Assembly (NCBI GenBank): GCA_000421065.1
Contig: ATWD01000002.1
Span: 124,001 to 188,000 of the forward strand
Direction: 5' to 3'
Origin: Acidobacteriaceae bacterium TAA 166
Lineage (GTDB): Bacteria > Acidobacteriota > Terriglobia > Terriglobales > Acidobacteriaceae
Length of the DNA: 64,000 nt
Below, piece after piece: positions 51,403 to 59,978 of the stretch; the stretch's first letter is position 1; every line of letters begins with the position of its first letter. The notes beneath the pieces were generated by a model, which worked only from the letters and a program-made list of their open reading frames with translations, was not told where the DNA came from and made no database searches. Position numbers and translations under genes: made by a program.

Positions 51403-51933
51403 TTATGCGTGTGCGCAGGTGCAGTTCAGGCAGCCCGCATGATCGGCGCAGCTTCCGCAACGTCGAACGAGCTGACGGTGAAGAGCGGTGCGAGCACGGT
51501 GCGCCCGGACCGCTGCCGCTCCGGGCGTGATTCCGGCCTGCCTGGCGAAGCCCTGGAGCGGGGTCTCGTCCAGCTCGACCTGCTCGAGGATCTGCCGGTA
51601 GGCGGGACGGACCTGCTGGATGGCGGAGCTCATGCACGGGCAGAGATGGTTGTCGTCTGTCCTGGGAGCGGCGGGCTCGTGCTCGGGCATGGGAGCGAAG
51701 GCGCGCTCTTCGACGGCGCGGTGGCGGTAGTGGTCGATGATGACGTTGCGCAGGATGCGGTAGAACCAGGCCTCGGAAGACTCGCTCGCCTTGAGGCTGC
51801 CGATCTGACGGACGGCGTTGGCGTAGGCCGTCTGGAGGATATCCTCTGCGGCGGCGGGGTCGCGTACGCGGCGTTGGACGAAGGCGAGGAAGCGCGGGCG
51901 TTCTTCGGTGAGGAGTGGCATCACGTTCTTCAT
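51403..51933 (-). CDS. CorE-like ECF sigma factor with Cys-rich C-terminal domain (ECF44-type)
   Basis: A 176-residue sigma-70-family factor. The ATG complementary to 51931-51933 is used; a second in-frame ATG four codons later has AAGGA about 10 nt upstream and may be the real start. The sigma-2 region (about 10-72: DPAAAEDILQTAYANAVRQI, AWFYRILRNVIIDHYR) and sigma-4 region (about 105-155) are complete. Two features are unusual: a C-P-C motif in the linker (Cys98/Cys100), and a C-terminal tail with Cys159, 162, 168, 171, 173 and His165. This pairing is the hallmark of the CorE group, whose members sense metal directly and do not need an anti-sigma factor; none is found here. Metal identity is unknown. 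Confidence 0.85.
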   Translation of the reverse strand: MKNVMPLLTEERPRFLAFVQRRVRDPAAAEDILQTAYANAVRQIGSLKASESSEAWFYRILRNVIIDHYRHRAVEERAFAPMPEHEPAAPRTDDNHLCPCMSSAIQQVRPAYRQILEQVELDETPLQGFARQAGITPGAAAVRAHRARTALHRQLVRRCGSCADHAGCLNCTCAHA

Positions 51934-52110
51934 CCTTTGGATTGGATGACGCTGGGGGTGGAAGGAAGCGGGTTTGCCTTGGGATGGGCTTGGTGCGGGG
52001 GGAGAGATCCTGCAAACCCACCTTAGCGCCTTCGGCGCGAAGATGGTACACCCGCTTTTTGGGGACTTGAAGATGGGCCCGGTCGCCCATCTTCTCCACA
52101 AGAGATGGAG

Positions 52111-52830
52111 CTAGAAGTGGTGGAGGAGGCCGGGGAAGGCTGGGAGCTCGAGCAGGTGCTGGCCGGGGGGCGCGGGGTTGAGGGTCTCGTGCTCGAGGAC
52201 CCAGGTGAAGTCGTGGGGGATGAAGACGGCGTGGAGGCCGGCGCTGAGCGCTGGGTTGATGTCGGAGCGCGGGCTGTTGCCGATCATCCAGGTGTGGCCC
52301 GCATCGCAGCGGTGGTTTGAGGCGAGGGCGAGATAGGCCTCGTGATGTTTTTCGGGGAGGACCTCGACGGCGGTGAAGTGCGCGGCCAGGCCTGAGCGTT
52401 CGAGCTTTCCGGTTTGCTCGGCGAGGTCGCCCTTGGTGACGAGGATGAGGCGGTGGCGGGTGGCGAGCTCGTGCAGGGTCTCGCGGACGCGGGGTAGAAG
52501 CTCGATGGGATGATCGCAGATGGCCTCGGCAAAGCCGAGGATGCGGTCGCGCTGCTGCTCGTTAGCCGGTGTGCCGGAGAGCTGTTCGAAGCAATCGAGG
52601 AGGGAGCGGCGGAAGCTGACGAGGCCGTAGCCGTGGGCGGAGATGGTGGCATGTTCGCAACGGTTGAGGTGCTCGCGGACCTCGAAGGGAGTGTGGACCC
52701 TGTGATCGAGATAGGAGATGAAGTCGGCGATGGCGCGCTCGAAGTAGAGATTGTTCTCCCACAGCGTATCGTCGGCGTCGATGAGAAGCGTCTGGCCGGC
52801 GCGGCGGTGGTTCTGCGCAAGAGAGTTCAC
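52111..52830 (-). CDS. HAD-superfamily hydrolase (YjjG/phosphoglycolate-phosphatase-like)
   Basis: A 239-residue HAD protein. The start is GTG (complement of 52828-52830). Motif I is LLIDADDTLW with two catalytic Asp residues, motif II is LVTKGD, and motif III is MIGNSPRSDINPA. Such enzymes are phosphatases of small phosphorylated metabolites or nucleotides; the substrate is unknown. A TATAAT box on the minus strand ends 7 nt upstream of the GTG and there is no Shine-Dalgarno sequence, so the transcript may be leaderless. Confidence 0.87.
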   Translation of the reverse strand: MNSLAQNHRRAGQTLLIDADDTLWENNLYFERAIADFISYLDHRVHTPFEVREHLNRCEHATISAHGYGLVSFRRSLLDCFEQLSGTPANEQQRDRILGFAEAICDHPIELLPRVRETLHELATRHRLILVTKGDLAEQTGKLERSGLAAHFTAVEVLPEKHHEAYLALASNHRCDAGHTWMIGNSPRSDINPALSAGLHAVFIPHDFTWVLEHETLNPAPPGQHLLELPAFPGLLHHF

Positions 52831-52930
52831 GAGTTCGATTATAGAAAATTCACAACTTAACGTTACGGAGTTGATGGGGCTTACAACGGAGCGCGATCTT
52901 TTCCATGTCCTATGCTGAGGTGGGGGAGTT

Positions 52931-55603
52931 ATGCGTCTGCGAACATCTTTTGTCGCCTTGTTATTGAGTCTGAGCGTCGTCCTTCCGGGCTCTGGTCAGA
53001 GTCCTTCCGCAACCACGCAACAGACGAGCGCCGCAGCCGCAGCGGTGAATGGACCGGCGCGGCCGATGGCGGTTCGCGCCCAGGGATTTACCGACGCTGT
53101 GATTCCGCTGGGGTGCGTTGCGTTTGTGACCTCGGTCAATCTTCAGAACAATGTTGCCGTCCTTCATGGGGTCAATCACTTTGCGGAGGCTCAGGAGATT
53201 CGCCTTACGAATCTCAATAAGACGAAGTTTTTGAACGATGCTGCGTTGAAGATCGTCTCGGCTACGCCGGATACCTTCAGCGTCGCCGTCCAGCATGAGA
53301 ATCTTCCTCTCACAAACGATTCGGGAACGGCGATGCGGACGGATTGCCCCTCGACGCAGGACTTTCGCAGCGAACAGAAGGTCGTGATGTTTCACAACAG
53401 CTCGAGCTACTTTCGCCGCCATCTCTCGCCGGACGTCTCCTTGTTCCGCTATGACGATTTTTTTCCGGTGGAGCGGGATGCGCATTACAGCTCGGTGACG
53501 TTCGATCAGCCGGGATTCAGCCTGGGGAATCAGGGGGGATGGGGAGTCTCGAAGAATCGTTATGACGAGGTGACGTTCAGCGGCAGGGGAATCGCGCAGG
53601 CCTCGAACCTTGTGTGCGCGAAGCATGCGGCGGGGGACGTGGCTTGCGGCGATTACATCTATGGCTCGACCGATGGCGGGAGCACGGCGCAGTCCGATGA
53701 GGGGTTCACGGTGGACACGCGCGAGGGGGGCGAGTCGAACGCTTACTTCCACGGAAAGGTTGGAGCGGGCGCGAGCTCTGGAGCGACGACGCTTCCAGTG
53801 ACCTTCGCCTCGGGGCAGGATGCCACGACGGATGGAGCGTACATGCTTGATATCTCGAAGGAGACGCTGGCGGGCAGGATCTCCGGGCAGGACGCGATCG
53901 TGCCGAAGACGGTGGTCCATGCGCTTCCGGTCACGCTGTCGGGAGGAGCGAAGCTGCCGACTTCGACCGGCGTGGGCGTGATCCAGACACAGATTCCCCC
54001 TCCTTCGGTTCCGAATAAGCCGGAGTCGATCGAGCTTCAGGTGAGCCTGATCTCCGGGGGCTTCAAGAAGGGAGTCGCCTGCTTGGCAGGAGGATGGTAT
54101 CCCGAGCAGGTGACGGTGACGGGCGTGGAGGCCGCTGGAGGGGGAAGCCAGAAGGTGACGGTGGTGCATAAGAATCCGAATCCAGCTGCGCGAAGCGCGG
54201 ACAAGGGTGGGAATGATCCGTCCTCGCTGTGGCAGGGAGGATTGTGCGGCAATTATTTGAGCCTCGATCGGAATTTGGCGCGAGATGGATTTCGCACGAG
54301 CTATCCCGTGGTGGGAGCCGTGGATGGGGATCACATTGCCTACGTGTGGAATGTGAATGGGTATGTTCGCCCCAATAGCCTGAATCTTTATAACGATCCG
54401 GTGGGTCTGAGCAAACTGACGCGCAGGAATGGAGTGGTTACAGCGAGCTTTGCCAAGGCGAATGCGCCTTACATCTTCAATCTTGCGCCGTCGGTGGTGA
54501 TCGCCTCGGCGTCGGAGGCGAGCTTCAACGGCACGGTCACTTCTCCGGTGTATACGGATGCGACCAACGTTCAGTTGAGCTGGAAGCAGACTGGACCGGA
54601 TGCGGTGGCGGCTTCGGCTACGATCGATCTGCCGGAGGCTTCCTACGGGTTTCATCTCTATCCCGGCGCGGAGGTGATTGCTCCGCGGACGCCGGAGGGG
54701 GTGGAGCTGGAGCCGAACACGGTCGCTTGGGCGTCGGGGGACCTGATCGAGAATCCGCATAATCCGAGCTTCCAGATGCGTTTTCGGGCCAATGTGGTGA
54801 CGGAGCACACGCCTCCCAGCGGAGCGGATTCGCATGGAGAGCTGTGGGCGTTTTATGGAGCCGGGATCTCCAGGAACTTCAGGCCATCGCGCTGGGACAA
54901 CGGCAATCCCTGCAAGATGTATACCGGCTGCGGTGGAACGCTGGAGCCGATTACGTGGTCGATTCACGCTGGCCCTTATGCGACGCTGGAGCAGGTGGCA
55001 AATGCCCCGATGAACGCCGGAACGTTGTTCCGCGTGGGCTGCAGCCTTCTGGGATGCAATCGTCCGGCACCTTACTCCTTGTTCGAGATGCAGAATGGGA
55101 AGATCGTCTACGATCCCGCGACCGGCACGGTGAGCACGGCTTCTATCCGGGCGGCGAAGCTGAGCGTGGATGAGCTTTCGTTGCCGAGGGCGCAGGATGG
55201 CAGTTGCCTAACGGTTGCGAACCATACTCTGGTCGCCGTTCCCTGCAATGGCTCAGCCGGCGGGGGAGTCGCTGCTGCTGCGGCGACTCCGGCGAGCACT
55301 TCGGGTGCGGCGCAGATCGCGGTTGGGGAGGCGGTTCGTGGAGGAAATGCGGCGTGCGCCGCGGGCTACCGATGCACCGCCGATCGGGGAAGGATCCTGG
55401 TGGTGGCCTCGACGCGCGGGGGGCCTGGGAAGATCGCTCATGTCGCCGCAAGGCTTGCTCAAGGGGAGATCTGCACGGCGACGCAGAATGGCGGCATGGC
55501 CTTCTTCGGCATCGGGAGCGGAGCCGAGAGCGCGAGTGGATTCGACATTACGTCCGATATGGGGATCTCGGGGAGGGTCACGGTGGACTATCTCTGCCGC
55601 TGA
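52931..55603 (+). CDS. Large secreted protein of unknown function
   Basis: An 890-residue protein with a signal peptide (1-22, ending in the GSGQ region) and GGGGGAG before the ATG. I do not recognise a family. It appears beta-rich, with many Gly, Ser and Asn, several long stretches of predicted extended structure and paired Cys residues in the last third (CKMYTGC, GCSLLGC). There are no membrane helices after the signal and no transpeptidase anchor. A Gly/Ala-rich hinge near 755-800 (GGGVAAAAATP) separates a C-terminal domain of about 100 residues. It could be a surface or adhesion protein, but nothing proves this. It stands alone, 100 bp from the divergent HAD gene. Confidence 0.75.
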   Translation: MRLRTSFVALLLSLSVVLPGSGQSPSATTQQTSAAAAAVNGPARPMAVRAQGFTDAVIPLGCVAFVTSVNLQNNVAVLHGVNHFAEAQEIRLTNLNKTKFLNDAALKIVSATPDTFSVAVQHENLPLTNDSGTAMRTDCPSTQDFRSEQKVVMFHNSSSYFRRHLSPDVSLFRYDDFFPVERDAHYSSVTFDQPGFSLGNQGGWGVSKNRYDEVTFSGRGIAQASNLVCAKHAAGDVACGDYIYGSTDGGSTAQSDEGFTVDTREGGESNAYFHGKVGAGASSGATTLPVTFASGQDATTDGAYMLDISKETLAGRISGQDAIVPKTVVHALPVTLSGGAKLPTSTGVGVIQTQIPPPSVPNKPESIELQVSLISGGFKKGVACLAGGWYPEQVTVTGVEAAGGGSQKVTVVHKNPNPAARSADKGGNDPSSLWQGGLCGNYLSLDRNLARDGFRTSYPVVGAVDGDHIAYVWNVNGYVRPNSLNLYNDPVGLSKLTRRNGVVTASFAKANAPYIFNLAPSVVIASASEASFNGTVTSPVYTDATNVQLSWKQTGPDAVAASATIDLPEASYGFHLYPGAEVIAPRTPEGVELEPNTVAWASGDLIENPHNPSFQMRFRANVVTEHTPPSGADSHGELWAFYGAGISRNFRPSRWDNGNPCKMYTGCGGTLEPITWSIHAGPYATLEQVANAPMNAGTLFRVGCSLLGCNRPAPYSLFEMQNGKIVYDPATGTVSTASIRAAKLSVDELSLPRAQDGSCLTVANHTLVAVPCNGSAGGGVAAAAATPASTSGAAQIAVGEAVRGGNAACAAGYRCTADRGRILVVASTRGGPGKIAHVAARLAQGEICTATQNGGMAFFGIGSGAESASGFDITSDMGISGRVTVDYLCR

Positions 55604-55705
55604 TCCGCTATTGATCTGCTGTTGCTCTGCTGCTATTGCCGAGAGGATGACCTCTCTCGCGAGACTCTTTTCGCACAGGCGGCCTGAGGGTACACTCTTC
55701 GAAAG

Positions 55706-56116
55706 ATGGCTGCCTCAATGTACATCGTGGTTGAGGGAGAAGATCCTGGGTACGACATCTTCGTGAACGGCCGCGCCCTGGCGCGCAACGAAGATGCGGT
55801 CGAGCGGCTTGCGCTTCGGCTGGAAGTGCGCCCGTTGATCGAGTTCTTCTCCGCAGACGAAAACTCGATGTCTCTGCTGATCGAAGAGGGCGCGGGGAAC
55901 CGGGAGCTGATGCATCGTCTGCCTCCACCGCAGTGGTATGCAGCGGGCGATGGCCTGGTCACGGTGGAGGCTCTGATCGGCGCTCTCGAGGTGGAGCCGC
56001 AGCAGCTGGGATCGGATGGGGAACAGGTGCTGGCAGAGCTTCTGGAGTACAGGCGCGTGCTGGAGAAGACGCGGGAACGCGATCTGCGATGGCACCTGGC
56101 AGTGAGCTGGCGTTAA
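55706..56116 (+). CDS. Hypothetical 136-residue protein
   Basis: A protein with no recognised domain, no signal peptide and no membrane helix. The N-terminal half is a likely mixed beta/alpha region (MYIVVEGEDPGYDIFVNGRA, VERLALRLEV). The C-terminal half is helical and charged (EYRRVLEKTRERDLRWHL). A TACACT box ends 9 nt before the ATG, so a leaderless transcript is possible. It is followed by a copy of the dispersed repeat. I do not assign a function. Confidence 0.6.
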   Translation: MAASMYIVVEGEDPGYDIFVNGRALARNEDAVERLALRLEVRPLIEFFSADENSMSLLIEEGAGNRELMHRLPPPQWYAAGDGLVTVEALIGALEVEPQQLGSDGEQVLAELLEYRRVLEKTRERDLRWHLAVSWR

Positions 56117-56122
56117 AGAGCT

Positions 56123-56165
56123 GATGGCCTGCCGGCCGGGCCCATTAAGCGTGGGAGCGCCTGTC
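56123..56165 (-). repeat. Truncated copy of the dispersed palindromic repeat (copy H)
   Basis: ATGGCCTGCCGGCCGGGCCCA followed by GCGTGGGAGCGCCTGTCTT. Only the outer end of the family plus a short piece of the other end is kept. It lies between the hypothetical gene and the PfkB kinase gene. Confidence 0.6.
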
Positions 56166-56171
56166 TTCCGA

Positions 56172-57128
56172 TTATCCAGCGATAGGGACGGCAGCGGTTG
56201 AGTAGGACTCAGGATAATGAGTTCCACTGGCCATCAGGGCCTGAATGGTATCCACGGTGCCAATGCCTCCGCGCGCGCCTACGGCAGTGCAGTTCAAGGC
56301 CGCGGCGGCGCAGGCGAAGTCGAGCTGACGGTCGAGCGGCCAGTCCTGGAGCAGACCGTAGATGAAGCCGGCGTGGAAGATGTCGCCCGCTCCGGTGGTA
56401 TCGGCCACGGGGACGAGATAGGCGGAGGCGTGGTGATAGCCTCTTCCGTCGAAGGCGAGAACTCCCTCCTCGCCGAGCGTGGCCGCGGCGAGCTTGCAGC
56501 CGTAGCGGGTGCGCATGCGGGAGAGAGCGGCCTCGAGCGTCGGTTCGCCGGTGAGACGGGTGGGGAAGTCGCGGCTCACGATCAGGTAGTCGATGTTCTC
56601 GAGAAGAGGCTCGACCTCGGGATAGAGCTCGTCGAGGTCGGCGATGACGGGGACGCCGGCGGAACGCGCCCAGTGGGCCGCGACTGTGGCCGCGGCGGTG
56701 TCGTACCCATCGACATGGAGGGCGCGCGCATTGACGATCCAGTCGCGATTGAGGTCGGCGGGCTTGAGCGCCAGACCCTCGTCGCGGCGGGTAAGCACGG
56801 TCCGCTCTCCTTTAGTGTCGACGAGGATGATGGACTGCTGGCTGGCGCATCCGGGAGCGTTGAGCAGATGGGTTTCGACCCCGGCGCGGGCGAAGGCATC
56901 CCGGTGCAGCCTGGCGGCGCCGTCGTCGCCGATCTTGCCGACGTAGCGGGTGCGCAGACCCCACTGCTGGCAGGCGACGACGGTGGTGGCCACCTGGCCG
57001 CCGGGGAGGATCGTCTTTTCGCGAAACTCGACCTTGGAGCCGGGTTCGGGATAACGGGAGAGAGGGATGACCGTATCCGTGGCATTGAGACCGACGCCGA
57101 CCAGGTCGACCTTCGACGCTTTCATCAT
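56172..57128 (-). CDS. PfkB-family carbohydrate kinase
   Basis: A 318-residue ribokinase-fold kinase. The N-terminal GVGLNATDTVIPL segment, the Gly-rich ILPGGQVATTVVACQQWG substrate lid region and the C-terminal VADTTGAGDIFHAG motif (catalytic Asp and anion hole) identify the family. The sugar or nucleoside substrate is not evident, and no sugar operon surrounds the gene. The start MMKASK has two adjacent ATG codons. Confidence 0.88.
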   Translation of the reverse strand: MMKASKVDLVGVGLNATDTVIPLSRYPEPGSKVEFREKTILPGGQVATTVVACQQWGLRTRYVGKIGDDGAARLHRDAFARAGVETHLLNAPGCASQQSIILVDTKGERTVLTRRDEGLALKPADLNRDWIVNARALHVDGYDTAAATVAAHWARSAGVPVIADLDELYPEVEPLLENIDYLIVSRDFPTRLTGEPTLEAALSRMRTRYGCKLAAATLGEEGVLAFDGRGYHHASAYLVPVADTTGAGDIFHAGFIYGLLQDWPLDRQLDFACAAAALNCTAVGARGGIGTVDTIQALMASGTHYPESYSTAAVPIAG

Positions 57129-57169
57129 CTATTCACTCTAAACGAATTGGGAGGGGTAGCGGTAACTCT

Positions 57170-57360
57170 ATGGTCTGCCGGGCGCACTGCGGTCCTTCGC
57201 CGTGAGGCTCCCGTTGGTCGTTTACGTACATTCCTATGCCGACCAGCGGGAGGCCCAGGGAGAAGCCAGTACACACGTCACGAAGTGAGCGCGCATCGGG
57301 GTCCCCAGCGAGCTTTCCGGTTGGGTGGACCCCACGCGCAGTGGGCCCGCGCGGCAGCGC
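57170..57360 (-). repeat. Full-length copy of the dispersed palindromic repeat (copy I)
   Basis: About 191 bp between the PfkB kinase start and the dienelactone hydrolase stop, in the same orientation as D. CTCCCGTTGGTCG (57208-57220) pairs with CGACCAGCGGGAG (57240-57252), one G-T mismatch. It ends GCCCGCGCGGCAGCGC and contains CACGTCACGAAGTGA. Confidence 0.85.
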
Positions 57361-57387
57361 TGGCTTTTCGCCGGGGTCGTTCGAGTC

Positions 57388-58146
57388 TCAGGCCGGGCGG
57401 TCGCCCTTGCCGAGCTTGCGGTGGAACATCTCGAGCGTGAGGCCATAGAGATGTCTTGCCAGTTCGGGATCGTAACGCGGCCCCTCGTCGCGCAGGAAGG
57501 CGTGGGCTCCATTGACCTCGTGCCAGCTGAAGCGGGCATCGACCTCGTTGAGGCGGGCGAGAACCTTCATGCGGCCTTCGAGGGGGATGTGCGGGTCCTG
57601 GCGACCCCAGACCATCATCAGCTCGCCGCGGATGTCTTTGGTGCGCTCAAGCGAGTCGTCGTTCATGCCTTGGCCCAGGCTGTGCTTGTGAATGTCGGTG
57701 GCGTAGAAGCAGGCGGTGGCGAGGATTTCGGGATTCATGGCGGCGCGGAAGGCGAGGTGGCCCCCGATGCAGATGCCCATGGCTCCGATGTGGCCGGTCG
57801 AGTCGGGCCGGGATTGAAGATGTGCGATCACGGATCGGGTGTCGGCGTCGTAGGCTTCGAGGGTCTTGGTGGTCTTGAGCTGGTTGCCGCGATCGGAGCC
57901 TGCCTGATCGTAGGCGAGCACGGTTCCGGCGGGCTCGAACTCGTGGTAGATCTCCGGCGTAGCGACGATGTAGCCGTGTCCGGCGAGAAAGGCCGCCATG
58001 CGGCGGATGGGGCCGGTGACCTGGAAGATCTCCGAGTAGAAGACGATGCCGGGATAGCGGCCGGGAGGGGAGGGTCGGGAGATGTGGGTGCGCATGGGGC
58101 CGGTGGGGGTATCGAGGGTGACGTGCTCGTCGCTGAGGATGATCAA
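57388..58146 (-). CDS. Dienelactone hydrolase family protein
   Basis: A 252-residue alpha/beta hydrolase. The nucleophile elbow is G-I-C-I-G-G, with Cys as nucleophile, as in dienelactone hydrolases. VWGRQDPHIPLEGR carries the Asp and HEVNGAHAFLRDEG the His of the triad. Members hydrolyse cyclic lactones or esters. The substrate is not evident from the neighbours. AGGAG lies 9 nt before the ATG. Confidence 0.88.
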   Translation of the reverse strand: MIILSDEHVTLDTPTGPMRTHISRPSPPGRYPGIVFYSEIFQVTGPIRRMAAFLAGHGYIVATPEIYHEFEPAGTVLAYDQAGSDRGNQLKTTKTLEAYDADTRSVIAHLQSRPDSTGHIGAMGICIGGHLAFRAAMNPEILATACFYATDIHKHSLGQGMNDDSLERTKDIRGELMMVWGRQDPHIPLEGRMKVLARLNEVDARFSWHEVNGAHAFLRDEGPRYDPELARHLYGLTLEMFHRKLGKGDRPA

Positions 58147-58262
58147 GGGTCTTCTCCTGGAGTCCCTGGGGAGGGTTCCTCCTAAGTGTTATTGGGGCTA
58201 AATTGATACTTAAGTAATCTTTAATCGGGTACTATCGTTAGCAATACAGGAGTTACTTCCCG

Positions 58263-59417
58263 TTGAGACATATCTCCAGCCTGGATGGACTGCGTGGCAC
58301 GGCGGCCCTGATGGTAGTCTTCTTCCATTATTTTCCACGACATGGGGTGGGGCCGTTCGGTCAGCTGGCTTCGTTCGGGTGGACCGGGGTCGATATCTTT
58401 TTTGTACTGTCGGGCTTCCTGATCACGGGAATTTTGTATGAGCAGCGCGGGGCGGAGAATTACTTTCGTAACTTTTACATTCGCCGCCTGTTGCGGCTTT
58501 CGTCGGTCTATTACCTCCTCTTCGCCGTGGCGCTAATCGGGGCCGTGCTGATGCACACGCCCATCCGGCTCATGCACATCGCGATGATCTTCTACGGAGC
58601 GAACTTTGTGCTTCCTCTCGACGATTCGCTGGCGCTGGTGGGGCCGTTCGAGATGTATCACGTCTGGAGCCTCTCGTTGGAGGAGCAGTTTTATCTTATC
58701 TGGCCGTGGCTGGTGGGAGGGCGGCTCTCCAAGGAGACTCTGAAGAAAATCTGCATCGCCGGGATCGTTCTGGCTCCGCTGCTTCGGCTCTTGCTGCTGC
58801 ACGAGCATGTTTTCACGCTGTGGCTCTATCAGAGTCTTCCGGCCCGGATGGATGCTCTGCTGATGGGCGCGTTGCTGGCTCTGATTCCTCTGCCGTCGCT
58901 GCGAACAGCGCGGCTGGTGGCGGGGGCGGCTCTGCTAGGGTTTGGGGTGATGATCTGGGCGGGGCATTCGGTGTTCTTTCAGTCACGCCCGATCCAGGGG
59001 CTGGGATACAGCGCTCTGGCGTTCTTTTCGGCGGCGCTGCTGACGATGAGCCTGCATCCAGGGACGATGCTGTCTCGGATCTTCTCCTCGAAGCTGCTTC
59101 GCTTTTATGGGAAGTACAGCTATGGGCTTTATCTCTGGCACTACTTCCTGGTTCGGCAGTTCTCCGAGATGCAGGTCTGGATCGCAGCGCACCTGCGCTC
59201 GCAGGCGCTGGCGGGGGTGGTCAGTTGTTTTGCGATTCTTCTTCTCTCGACGGGAATTGCGGTCTTGAGCTATCGCTGGATCGAGCAGCCCTTCCTGAAG
59301 CTGAAGGACAGGTTCTCGTCGAGGGGCGGGCGCGTGCGTTCAGGCGTGAGCCGGGAGGAAGCGCGAGGGAGGGAATCCGCGGAGCCGGAGCTCGAGGCAG
59401 CGCCAAGCCTCCACTGA
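58263..59417 (+). CDS. Membrane acyltransferase 3 (OafA/YrhL-like)
   Basis: A 384-residue membrane protein with ten or so helices. It starts at a TTG (58263) with AGGAG 10 nt upstream; the sequence then reads RHISSLDGLRGTAALMVVFFHYF, the family signature with catalytic His. RRLLRL and the EMYHVWSLSLEEQFYLIWP region are also typical. It transfers acetyl or other acyl groups to surface sugars, probably on exopolysaccharide or O-antigen. Its last 78 bp overlap the convergent YdcF-like gene. The C-terminal tail is charged and cytoplasmic. Confidence 0.92.
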   Translation: MRHISSLDGLRGTAALMVVFFHYFPRHGVGPFGQLASFGWTGVDIFFVLSGFLITGILYEQRGAENYFRNFYIRRLLRLSSVYYLLFAVALIGAVLMHTPIRLMHIAMIFYGANFVLPLDDSLALVGPFEMYHVWSLSLEEQFYLIWPWLVGGRLSKETLKKICIAGIVLAPLLRLLLLHEHVFTLWLYQSLPARMDALLMGALLALIPLPSLRTARLVAGAALLGFGVMIWAGHSVFFQSRPIQGLGYSALAFFSAALLTMSLHPGTMLSRIFSSKLLRFYGKYSYGLYLWHYFLVRQFSEMQVWIAAHLRSQALAGVVSCFAILLLSTGIAVLSYRWIEQPFLKLKDRFSSRGGRVRSGVSREEARGRESAEPELEAAPSLH

Positions 59418-59978
59418 GTAGAAGATCAGTTTGTAGTGGACTCCATATTCGGGGGGCCAGGGGGCGGCGTGTGTGCTCCAGTCGAGGGAGAGGCTGGGCT
59501 GCCTCTGATTGAAGGCGAGAAGGATCAGCGCCGCGCGCCCGAGATGATGAGGAGAGCTGACCACCTCGGCCGAGGACCATCCGTGCCGGTGCAGGATCTG
59601 GGCGGAGTAGAAGATATTTTGAACGGTGTTCTGGGCCTGCGGCTCTTCGAGAACATCGGAGGCGGGCACTCCCTGCGCGATGGCGAATTGAGCCATGGTG
59701 TGGGCTTCGACGAAGTGATTGTGCGCGGGTCCGCCAGTCATGACGATGCGAGGAGCGACGCCTCGACGATACTCGCGAATGCCTTCGAGCACGCGCTCTC
59801 GCTGCTCCGGCGAGGGGGAGCCGTCGAGCTTTGAGGGAGTTCCCAGAACGAGGATGCTGTCGAAGTGAGTCGCTGCCGTGTTGTGACGGGGCAGGGTGAC
59901 GTAGCTCCCGTAGATGACGAGGACAGCTACCCAGAAGATGACGAAGAGAATAAAGATCGCTTGACGGAGAGCTCTCAC
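59340..59978 (-). CDS. YdcF-like (DUF218) membrane-anchored protein
   Basis: A 212-residue protein with one N-terminal membrane helix (about 5-27) and a DUF218 domain with ILVLGTPSKLDG, GVAPRIVMTGG and TVQNIFYSAQIL. The family includes SanA and ElyC, which affect envelope integrity, but no reaction is established. Its start codon overlaps the stop of the response-regulator gene by four bases (59975-59978), so the two are translationally coupled. Its 3' end overlaps the acyltransferase gene on the other strand by 78 bp. Confidence 0.85.
   Translation of the reverse strand: MRALRQAIFILFVIFWVAVLVIYGSYVTLPRHNTAATHFDSILVLGTPSKLDGSPSPEQRERVLEGIREYRRGVAPRIVMTGGPAHNHFVEAHTMAQFAIAQGVPASDVLEEPQAQNTVQNIFYSAQILHRHGWSSAEVVSSPHHLGRAALILLAFNQRQPSLSLDWSTHAAPWPPEYGVHYKLIFYSVEAWRCLELRLRGFPPSRFLPAHA

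Noticed and set aside
52020..52105. Possible ninth copy of the dispersed repeat, with a GATGGGC/GCCCATC hairpin
   Set aside because: It shares only a few short GCGC-rich words and lacks both family ends, so I treat it as ordinary intergenic sequence.
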